Below, one piece after another: positions 12,702 through 24,700 of a stretch of DNA of 64,000 bases (the first letter of the stretch is position 1; every line of letters begins with the position of its first letter). Under the pieces are notes generated by a model. It saw only the letters and a list, made by a program, of their open reading frames with translations. It did not search any database and was not told the origin of the DNA. Both the position numbers and the translations under genes were made by a program. The stretch is from positions 38,209,000 through 38,272,999 of the forward strand of contig OY747710.1 of assembly GCA_963556495.2 (NCBI GenBank), in the 5' to 3' direction. The DNA comes from Valencia hispanica. Taxonomy: Eukaryota; Chordata; Actinopteri; Cyprinodontiformes; Valenciidae.

Positions 12702-15700
12702 ATGGATTACAACAAGCCAATGAGAGCTGCTTCAATGAAATGGAATGGTGAGAACCCCTCCATGATTCCGTCTCCTTCTCCTCCACCTTACCAGGACAGA
12801 CCCCTCCCCAACCCCTCATACTCAGCACAGCCACAGGTAATCACCAGCATCCAACAATATACTCCAGTCTAATATTTCTACCTATTTTCTATCCTCACTG
12901 GTGAACGAATTTGAAGCAAAGGTAAGTAGAAGAAAAATAGCATTAGACTACCCGAAGTGAACTTTTTTTTTTTTTTTTTTTTGCATTTTGCATTTTGCCA
13001 GACTGTTTCTGCTATCATTTGCTTGGGTTTTCTGTTGCTAAATTCATATTAATTGGGTTTTATATAATAAAAAAAACAACAACCTCTTATTTGACCTCCA
13101 CTTAACAAAATATTCAACAGTAGCCTCAATTGTGTAAACTGTATAAATCATACAAACTGGTGTTACAGTGAAACAGGCAATTGAAATAATTATGAAGCTT
13201 CAACTTTTTTGCTTGTTGTGTGCATTAGCTAGCCTCGATGGCCCAGTGAGAATGAAACCAGAACAGAGTCTGGACTTTGGACTGGATAGAGTCGTTTTAG
13301 CCTCCCGGTATAATTACAAGAAGCTATACTGATAACGCTTCTGTTTATAAAGCGGGTGCATGCAGCAATAAGGGTAGGCATCATGAGAAAAAAATTGCAC
13401 ATAAATTCATAAACTAAAACATTGAAATCATGAGAGACTGGATATTTGCTCAGCCTAGAAATTCAACAATTTCCCTCCTCATCAACAATGATGATGCTAA
13501 GCGATCAGCATCCTTATGACAAAGTGTTTAAAGTGTTTGATTTAACGCAGTTTTTCTCTAATCTCTGAGCCACAACGTTCACTTCCTTTACGAAACAAGG
13601 GCAGCCACAGGTCAGCCCCAGCAGCAGTAGAGCAGGGCTCTCCGTGTTATCAATTATCTGTATTCAATGACTTTTTAGGCTACATGTTTTTTTATTGTAG
13701 CCGCTTCACCCTGGTCAGGCACACAGGGGGGCAGAAACCTCTGCAGCTGTCGCCATGTGTAACGAAGTAAATTCATACAGATTTTCAGAAAAATAAAAAC
13801 ACATTAATAAAAATAGCTACATAGTAAATATGAAAAATGATTTATTCTCCATTTATGCTCATTATACATCTCATTAATTAGTTTTTGCATTCTGCTCCTC
13901 CATTTAAATGGACTTCATTTTGCTTATTATATATACATCATCTAGAATATTTCTGTCGTTATCCTCCATCACTGATTTGCTGCTGTGCCCACATTGTTGC
14001 ATTTTGCTATATTCCCTATATGTTTTTTTTCATACAGCAGCTCATCTCTAAGCGTTTAGATCCTATATTCTTGCAAACATGACACATCCTTTATATTATA
14101 AACTTCTTTTGTCCTAAGGTCCCTATCTGCATTATGTTCCCACAGTCATTGTTAGTCATTGATGAGATGATAAACTATCATGATAAGGTCACCCTTTCTT
14201 GCAGCCATACCATGTGCCTATCTAGCCCTCCACTGTTATCAGTGTGCATGTCACTTTAGTCTAAAGTTGTTTAGTACTAAGTAATAAAGTACTTAGTACT
14301 TTATTCCTAAGTATCCATCCATTCAACTGGGCCAGCTTATGAAAGTTTTCTTTCACTGCATAAAGTTGGAGTCTGGAATCAGACACACCGCAGCAAAACT
14401 TTTACTCTTGTTTCAATTATTTTATGATCAGCTGCTGGCCTCCTGTTTAAAACAACTTCATCAGCTCCCACACCTGGTGAGGTAACTATGTGGGTTTCAG
14501 GTCTAAAATATAGAGTTGAAATTAAAGAAAAAGAGAAAGTTGATCAAATATACATACAAGACTTTGGACTCACACAATCTGCAGTGAATTAAATATTCAT
14601 AAAGTTGAATATAGTATTAACTTCATCTCTACATTTCCAACAGTCTGTCCTGTTGTGTAAAAATGTTGAGCACCAATTGACCAGTCCCTCCTTTCTGGGG
14701 GTTGTAAAGCTGTAAAACTGTTCCTGATTAATCTTCTTACGCAACAGTCATTACAGTTTCAGTTTACTGTAATGTGCAACCCCTCTTCCAATGCACTTTG
14801 AGGTGTCAGCAGGCGGTCCTACGCTTGGAGTCATGTTTCAGGAAGGCTGAGATCTCAGTAGGATTACTTTAGCCTCCTTAAATGCACGGTATATAAGCCA
14901 TTGACAGAAATCCTTACTCTGAACCCAGATACAAACTGAAATCAGAAAGTAAAGTTACAAAAGTTACAAAAAACATGGGAAAGATCCAAAACTAAGATAA
15001 AACTAAACGTTTGCATTAAAGTTTTAATTTTATTGCTCTTTTACTCCTGCTTCCTAGAGGAGAACTATTAGATCAGAAAGAGTTTAAGGTGTATTTCATG
15101 TTTTTATTTTTTTCAGGGTTACGGATTTTCACAACAGCATGGCTCAAGATTTGGACATCAGTCTAACCAGAACCATTATGGGGGGGCTAACCAGCAGCCT
15201 TATGGGGGGCCTTTTCAGCAACCTTATGGGGGGCCTAACCTGCAACCTTATGGGGGGCCTTTTCAGCACCCTAACCAGCAGCCTTTGAGGCAGTCTTTTC
15301 AGCAGCCTTTCAGGCAGTCTTTTCAGCACCCTAACCAGCAGCCTTTCAGGCAGTCTTTTCAGCACCCTAACCAGCAGCCTTTCAGGCAGTCTTTTCAGCA
15401 GCCTAACCAACAGTCTTTTAGGCAGCCTAATCAGCAGCCCAGCCACCGGCCTTACGGGCTGCCCAACGAGCAGCCCAACCACCAGGAACCAAACCAGCCA
15501 GGCGTCTTTACCGTGCAGCCGGGAGTGCGAAATAATCAAGAAGGCCGAGCTAACGACTACTTGGGTTACTCCATCTTCACCCTTCTCTGCTGCTTCCTGC
15601 CAGTGGGAATAGTTGCCCTTATTAATTCCATCGCAGTAAGTAAATTTAACTCATTTCTTGTCCACATTCTTCCTTCGCATCGAAAAGTTTGACCCACAAG

Positions 15701-18700
15701 CCAGTGAGGGGAAAAACGTGTGGTATCTGAGGATCAACTGTTTTATTCAGCTATATTTGAGGTAGATACTTTGTGTACTTTGAAGTAAAATAGAAATAGA
15801 AAAAAAAAAAAATCTTAATAAAAATCAGAAATGCTTTTCATGCATATTCATTGTTTATTTGAAAAAGTTACTTTAAAGTCTACTGTATTCTACTCTGATA
15901 AATGGACTACCATTTTGGGAGCTTGAGGAAGGGTGTTCATGTTTACACAGCCTTCCTGTTTCTAAGATATTTGGGTTCTTGTCTTACATCCTCATCTAAG
16001 TTACTTATATCTGTCTTCCGCCTCATGCAATTCAGTGCAGATTTGCATGACTGTACAAAAGCTACTTCAATTGTCTGATCCTGAGTGCCACCTGAAGGTG
16101 AAAGGAAATAGCAAGACTCCATAAACGGGAAAATCCAGGAACAAGTTTCACTTGGAAATTTTCCACATGGACATTTACAGTATTTTATGTCATCAGGGAT
16201 TGAGAAGGGGCCAACCAAGAAAGAAGATCCTGCTCCAAAATGGATGTCTGCAGACTTCAATTAAATTTGTAGAGCCCCACATGGACAGGTCAAATGTTTA
16301 GGAAAAATAACCATTCTAAGATGGGACAAGGATGGGAGTGTTTGGACACAAAGAGAAGAAAGTTTGGAGATGTCAATATATAGTTTTCAAACCTTACAAT
16401 ATTTTATCAACTTCCAGTATGGCAGTGGTACCATCGTGGTACGGGGGTATTTATGTGCTAGTGGTAACAATTAGGATGATGAATTACCTTCACCAGTCTC
16501 TAACTTCATGCCAAATCAAAAGCTAAGCAATTGAAATTTGAAAACAATTGGGTCTTCCAGTGCAATAATGTTCTCAGAAACACATGAAAACTGGTTCTGG
16601 AATCAGTAAAGCAAGCTGACAACCTGCAATCCCTTTCCTAAAGCCCTTAACTCAACCCGACTGAAGTTTTTAGACTATGCTTTAATGTCTAGGCCAAGAA
16701 CCCAAACAATTGAAATGAGCTGGTAATGGCAAAAAATAGTATCTCAGGGTTTCCATTATAAAGAAGACTTGAGTCCAAGAAGGCGTTTAAGTATTTAATT
16801 CAAACATGTCTGGCCAGACCATGGAGGGGACAGAGTTACTCGTGCATCACCCTAACCAACCTTTCTAACTAACCGCTTAAATAGTATTCAGCAATCATTG
16901 GGAGCTGAGCTAATTAGGTATTAGACCATTGATGTTCAAACACAGGTGAGCCAATTCACAAAAGATGAATAGGATGATTATGACAAGTGATTAAGTGGAA
17001 CCCACACCCTCGGAGTATGGTTTCAGATCAACCTGATGCAACTGTGTGCAAAAGCAATTCTAAACAACTCACAACCTGGTTAATGAGCCAAACCTCATCA
17101 ACTGAAGCTAGATTACAATTAAGGTAAATGTCTCCAAATCAATCTTTACTAAATCCATGCCAAGAAAAAGACAACCAACCATTCCAACTTGTGAGAGTAA
17201 AAAATCCCAAGAATCAACTACTGCCCGCAAGAAGTAAAGAAGGTTTTCAGATCAAATTAAAACTTTGTAAAGTTCCCAGACACAATATGTACTACAAGTC
17301 TGAACCCAAACCGAAATGGAATATGAAGTCAGACGTCAAGTCCAGGTAGTAAAAACCCTCATTAATTTATGACGGAGTTATGATTCACAAGAAACTCAAT
17401 TACTTGCAAGTAACAATTCTCTTCATAATCCTTTAAAAATCTGTTCCAATTACTATCAAATCCAATTCCCCCCCTTTTGTTAAGGCATCGTCTTGCACAT
17501 GCCTTAAAAAAAATCAAGAAACAAGGAAACAATAACTTCAACTGCTTCTCCAGTGTCAAGAAAAGAAACTTAGTAGGTTAAAGGTCATGCATAAGACACA
17601 ACCTCAGAACCTGTGGATCCTGCTGCTGTCGCCGCTGAGGCATCTTCAACCCCCAGATGATCATATCCCAATCATTTAGGTTTGCAATTAGGTTCTTATA
17701 TTTGAATTACCTTGTTGTTGAAAGTGCGCCACACAAACAAAATTGCCCTGCCCCGCAAAAACAAAACAAACTAATAAGTTCCCCAAATAGTTACCTAATG
17801 TATTTAAGAATTTTAGTCCTACTTGCATTAGCTACAAAACACTTCATTTCCCTCTGGGATCAATAAAGTATTTTGAATTGAATTAGACAACTTCTTCAGA
17901 CCCTGCTTTTCCAGAATCTAATTGACGTTACAGTAAGGATTATCATTGCAACCACCTTAGTTAAAATTGTTTTACTCAGGACACAGTTTATTTACCTAAT
18001 TAATATCTCTGCAGCTGTTATTTGCTCATCTGTTTCTTACAGTTTATTCTATGTTAACTCCTTGAAAAAAAAAAATACATTTATTCTAAATGCACAATTT
18101 TAAAACGTGTACAACTGTAAAACATCTCTAATTCAATTTATCTAACTCAGTTGCACGTTCAGATTTGAGTATGCCACTCTATTTTAATAACAACGATCAA
18201 GTAACCATTTTACCTGTACCTGATACTCTTGCTTAAGAAAGAAACTTTTCTTCATTGCACCTTCTGTGTAGGACTTGAGTTATACTTTATACTTTACCGA
18301 AGTAATTATCTATTTGCCAACTTTTTACCTCTATTCAGTACTTTAGTCTTTTATTAAAAGGAACACACAAAAACCCCCTCAAACATCAAAAAGTGTTACA
18401 ACTGAATAGAATTTACTGTGCTTTGATAGTAGGTCTCACATTTATTATTCTGACACCCTGTTTTTATGCGATCTATAGCATATAATGCACACAGGTGTTA
18501 ACTGAATATTTTCCACATGTGTCCCGTCTTTAGAACAGTGACCGAAATTCTGAATCTATTTTTATCATCATTTGTCTTAATGAAGTAAACTAAATTTAAA
18601 AAAATAGAAACCAAGTTAAACCCCACTGTGTGTGTAGGTCACACCTGTTGGCTTAAATATTGCACTAAATGCATAATTTTCACATATACCATACCACTTT

Positions 18701-21700
18701 ATTTATATAGCACGTTTATACACAGCCGAGGCCGACCAAGGTGCTGTACAGAAGAACATCATATGCAGCTGAAACAGGTAGCCTAGTGTATCCCAAATGT
18801 GTCATTATTATTTAAAATTTTTATTAAACATTACTATCATTAAGTAAAAGTTCGTTTTGGTCGAGGTATGGCTAAAGCTTTATTCTTTATCATTTAATGT
18901 TCTAATCCTAAGTTTGTTTTATGATTTCTACCTCCTTTGTGTGAATCTAAATTTATGTACAGTCTATGATCTAAATGCTTCTATTATCTGTCACTTTGCT
19001 GCCGGTACAGCAGAAGTTCCCCTTCTTGGGAAAATAAAAGCATGATTCATGAAGTTAAGCATTACCGTATTTTAATTTGGAAAGCTCATGTTTGAAACAG
19101 GAAGTGGTTTTGCGCAAAAAACAAACAGTTTGACAAACCCGGACTCGTTAACATCCAGGAAGTAACTGAAAACTCAAGACTAAACTTTTCGTCAAAACAA
19201 GTGTTTAAGTTCCTATTTTTAGACTTCCAGCCGCAGAGCGCCATTAACGCGTCATCAGTGTCGGGATCTATGATTGTTTACAACCAGAGAATCGCAGCGC
19301 ATCGGTCGTAAGAAAGAAGCTTGTGGCTCCATTAGCTGATTAGCTACAAGAGAATCATATTAAATCTGCAACTGACTTTATTTCAGGTCATTTTTACCAC
19401 ATTATAGTTAATAACTCGCTGGCTAAGATTAAACTTAGAGTTTTTACCCGCGTTGTTTTCTATTCGTTTTCTGTAAATTATTCAAAAGACTGAAATACTT
19501 TCATACTGCTACTCGCATCTGTATTAGTGTTGGTTTTAATATGTAAATGTCCGATTCTAACCGTGCGTTTTCCGTGTTATTTCTATTTACTGCTGAGTAG
19601 GCTACGTTTATCAAAAGTATTAGTTAAACATAGAAACCATCATTTATCTAGTTTATTGCTGAATTGCATCGTTTCACATAGAATCTTAAAAGAACGTTTT
19701 CAAGCTAAGGTTCCCGGGCCAAAGGCGGTTGCCCCTTATCTCATGAACACAGAGTGTTACAGTTTTAGGTCGAACCAGTTTTAATCAGTTACAATAGTTC
19801 AAATTTTATATTACCATTTACCTTTGTGGATTATTTTCCCCCGAGGCTCTTATTGATTAGTGCAAATCTAACAGCTGTAACTCACTGAGTACAGCACACC
19901 CATTTAATAGGCTATAAAATTAATATGGATTCAGGTTAGAAAATACTCAAATATTAGCTTGATGAGGTAAATGTAATTTCCATCTCTCACATTAATTTGA
20001 AGCATTGCTTTGGAAAAACCAGCATAATACATCAAATAGACTAAAGAATGTTTATTCATATTTGCACCTTGCAGAAAAATATCATTATTAATGATTGTTG
20101 GAAATGTGTTCCAGCAAATATGTTTTCAAAACTGATGTAGGAATTTATTCTCCAGTAAATCACTGATTCACGTTTAGATAATTAATCATTATTATATTAT
20201 CACCATTAAAACTATAATAAGTTTTCAAGATAATATAGTTTATTTTAAACATTAAATCTGACTCGTATGCACCGATATAGATCATAATAATCAGACTCCG
20301 GCTTCCATCATTCATTATGCTTTAAATTGGAATATTCTCTGTTTTATTTGATTTATTTTTATCCAAGATCACTTGATGTTAAGATTGCAGTTTCCTAGAT
20401 CTGTTGCGTTTAGTTTTTCAGATAGAGCGATGACATATTTATAATCCTGAGATCCCGAGCAATCCACTGATACTAAATCCATGTCAAATGCATTAAAAAG
20501 CCTATTTTGGAAATAATATTTAACAAGGATGAGAAAAGATAATGGAGTGTTTCCACGTCCTTCAGTCAGCATGCAGACACATCTCACAATTGGTGACCCA
20601 AGACACAGAGAGTTTCCTTGAGCTTCTCACATGTTGGTCCAGCATAACAATACATATCTCAGTTAACACAGAGACTTAACCTTTAATTTAAAGATACTTA
20701 ACCTTTAACATGATCAACATATTTTTCCACATTAAGTCATTCAAATATATGTGTAGTGATACGTCACTGTTGACGAACAAATACGTTTTGAGTTGGATTC
20801 GCTTACTAAAAGAAAGTAAAACAATTGGCTGAACAGTGTCCAACATTAGTAATTCAGTATGCTCATTCATTTGGAAACAAGCAATTAAATTCCAACATTT
20901 CATGTTCTTATTATGTTTCATTATTACTATTTCAAAGAAAACGGGTCCCCAGAGTGTTTTTGCAGCTACAGGGGATCATACTTCTGAGCCTCCCTTGTAA
21001 GGTCTAAGAGAAAATGTTAGAATTTGAATTCCCTTTACCATAGCCCCAAATAAGCCAAAATATATAAGCAGCCCCCAAACTCAGGTACGCACAGGTAACC
21101 TCCGTATCCACTTGTCCATACCTTTTTGGGCCGAACCTCGAACATTACTCCGCCCCTGTGGACAAAGTGGTCAGTCCATTCTAGAAAAAAAAAAAAAAAA
21201 AGAATGAGAACCAGCCTGATTTGCATTCTGGTTCATTTGAAATTGAAAATTGCATTGGTTGTCATAAGCAAAATTCCAAACTCACAGGACCACTGTATTG
21301 TTATACTTGATGGCCCCTAAAAAACATTTGAGGTATATTAATATTTACTTAAAACAGTGAGACGATATCCCTTTAATTACAAAATCAGGTGCCTTATATT
21401 AAGACTCACTTATATAACTTCCTGTGTTTACCCTACAGAGTGTGACAAAACCGACAGATTTCTAGGATCAAACCTTTCCTGGCCTCTTGCCCCTTATCCT
21501 GGAAGGAGACACAGAATACTTCACAGCTTGAGATCAATTCTGTAATTTTCCAAGCAAAATTTCTAATGAGGCCCACTAACTGCTCTGACGCTTGAATGTT
21601 CCCCAGATAAGATTAGTATTTACCTTTTTTCCATTTATTTAAGACCTAAGTAGCCTAAGGACCAGTCATCTTTATTTTAATGTTACCCAGCAGAAACCTT

Positions 21701-24700
21701 TTTTTAGTTGTGTTCAAATTATAGCCTAAACAATGTTGTTTTACTGTTGCTTCTCACAGCAAAGTCTTGTTATTTTTTAAGTCTCGCAATTGTTTACATT
21801 AGCGCCTTGCAAGCTGATAAAAAAATCCGTCCTTCACAACTGTGGAGAAATCTAAGCAGTGTTATGGTACAAGTCCAAGTTACTTTAGTTAATGTTCATA
21901 GTTCTAAGATTTATTACTTTCTTACAACAAACCCCAAAATACAAGGAAACAATTCAGCCCCAATTGTCCCAGAAAGGAAGGAAAATATGTTTTCACTGTC
22001 AGTCAGCTTAGTCAAAATTTAAGTCAATCAGGGTAAAAATCACAACCTACTCTAAATGCCCCAATCAACTCTGCTATTTGTTCTAGTCGTAAAATAGGAA
22101 CGTTTCCGTTTCTAAGTTAGTGCACACAAGCTGCGACAGCTAAGGAAACTTGTACTTAATGTAATAACAATTCCATCAAATAACTTTCAACCAAAATGAA
22201 ATAAAATAAAATGTGGACTCTCCTGACAGAGACCATTAGGAGAGAAAAGAAAAGACTTCTTGACCATTTACTAGATAACTGTGTGCAACACCGTCTTTAA
22301 GCTCTGATTAGACTAAACTCACCGGATGACGAATCATCACCTTATCAGAGCCGTAGCAGTTTCGTTGTCTTCTTTACCCCGTCTGTCTAAAACAAACAAA
22401 TTTGGTTTAGTTGCACATCAACTTTCCCTTACAAATTACAACACAATAACAAAACAAAATTTAGATCAACATAGAAAATAGAAAGAATCAGAAATTATGG
22501 CCTGCTTCCATCGAGACCCCTTTCGCTCTAAGGGTCCTTTGGCAGAAACAAAACAAAAACAAAACAAGATTTACTTTCCTAAGGGAGTGTGTATGTGTGT
22601 CATAGGCAGGTGTCACAGAGATAAAATACAGCTACATCAGTCGGCAAGCATTTCTTAATTGCATTTGAGCTGTGTGTATTTTTGTCCTGCCTGAATTTCG
22701 CTGGGTCATCTGCAGGCTGGCCGGCCCAGGGCCCCCCCCCTCTCGATCCAGCTAATCGCCATGTTTCAGGGACCACAGCCCCCAAATAACTCATCTCACC
22801 TGAGCAAGAGTTTTCCCCTCTGCCCACTGGTCAGCCCGCATTCAGGCCGGAGTCCAGCCTCCCCCTTTGTTATGGCTGCCAAACCCCTTATTCCAAGGGT
22901 GGGGGAGGTACTAGGGCTCCTTGTGGCCCTCCCCAGGCACCACTGGACCGAAGGCAGGGGTCCCAACCAGCCTGAAGAAAAACACAGGACAACTCAGCGA
23001 AACTCATCAGCAGTCCTACCATGGAATGTGTAACAATAACTGTGTGTGTGTGTGTCATTCTGCATTATACCAAGCCATCAAACAAATGATCTTAATGCTC
23101 AAAAACTCCAGTTCTGGAAGAAGCAAACAAGAGTAAATAAAAGAGAAATAAACAAAACCACAAAGAAATTACATCACTTTTAGATTTCCTTTCAGATTAT
23201 CCAAATTCCTCCCCTGGGCCCATTAATTCTTTTATTTTTATTTATTTAATTTTTTTTCTTTCTGTCGACATATTGGACTGTCTGGAGGTGAAGTGTTGCT
23301 AGATTACAGACCCGATTGTCTGCCTGGGTACCCAGTTCCAATGAAGGACGTCTCCCCCATCGCTTTCTAGTTTCCTTGAGTGAAACAAAAGCTTAAAAAA
23401 AACCCTCGTCGGAAAATAATCAATCAATTTAATTAATTAATTGACCACTTGTCCAACTGCCGTGCTCCCAGGTAAAACCCGGAGCAAAAACCCGATACTT
23501 TCTTTAACCTTGATTAAATAATTAACCATACAATTATATATAAGTATATATATTATATTAAGTAATCAATCAATCAACCGCATGTAAGTAAATAAACACG
23601 AAACCGCTAGCAAATATTTCACCTCCTGAGAGTGTAAATAAAATTCTGTTATCACTATTTATTTAAAGGACTCAGTCTTACCAGGTTCTGTCTCAGGCGA
23701 CTGCAGGGCCGACAGAGACGCTTCAAGGCCTCCATCTCCCAAACAGCTACTGGAGGTAAGAGGCTGGGAGAACATTTCCCAGGACGCTAGCAACTCCCTT
23801 GACCCCATCCCTGCCGGTCCATTCCGTTCGCTGAGGCTGCGTTGGGGGCCAAGTGTAATGGCAAAAAATAGTATCTCAGGGTTTCCATTATAAAGAAGAC
23901 TTGAGTCCAAGAAGGCGTTTAAGTATTTAATTCAAACATGTCTGGCCAGACCATGGAGGGGACAGAGTTACTCGTGCATCACCCTAACCAACCTTTCTAA
24001 CTAACCGCTTAAATAGTATTCAGCAATCATTGTTTATCTCTGTAGATGTCTTCTCCAACCTTCACGCCCCGCCTCCAGAGAACTGCTTCATGCGAGTCTT
24101 ATATCAACGCATAAAGCAGCTCATCCGAAGGCCAGACTGTTATCTTACTGCCCCGGCGTCTGTCTCTCTGGTGACCTGACACATATCTTTCTCATAACAT
24201 TAAGCTGGAGCAATAACCTTGTCATTTTACCCCAGATGCATTCCCTAAACAGAGAATATACACTTAATTCCTAATTGCATAACAATTTTCCACCACAAGC
24301 TCAATAACTCCCCAAATTGATTCCTTGTTTACTCCGATGATGAGTGGATGGTCTGAGCTGAACAGTATCTTAACACATGAAGATGACAGATGAAAAATCT
24401 TGGTGTCCCATTATAAGTAGGAAAAGAAAAGTCTCTATAAAAGTCTTCTGATATTCTTGTTGGCCTCATCAAGTACACTTTTTCTCAGGTTGGCCTTGAT
24501 CTTTTTTATTGTTCATCTGTAGATGGTGTGTGAGCAGCTGACAGTAAAGTAAATTGCTCTACACAGATAATGACGACTGATCCTTGACCAGCCTTACTCG
24601 ACACAGATGATGACGCACTGCTTGCGTGCTACATTACATTTGGGAAATGGGTAGAGGCATCAAATAATAAACTAGGTTAACCTTTTTGGAGACCAACTCT

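Larger units (their letters stand above)
16722..24297 (-). mobile_element. LTR retroelement with truncated 3' LTR
   Basis: A 178-bp direct repeat links 16723-16900 with 23855-24032; the two copies read identical. The right copy is part of a longer LTR with TG...CA ends on the - strand, followed by a candidate primer-binding site. AGCT flanks both outer ends (16718-16721 and 24298-24301), matching a 4-bp target duplication. The element lies antisense in intron 2 of dispanin copy A. I find no clear gag, pol or env reading frame between the LTRs. The 3' LTR keeps only the R/U5-like part. The left boundary has one base differing from the right LTR. Confidence 0.65.

Noticed and set aside
15144..15539. 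- strand frame rich in Arg/Leu/Pro repeats
   Set aside because: Antisense shadow of the in-frame tandem repeat in dispanin copy A exon 2.
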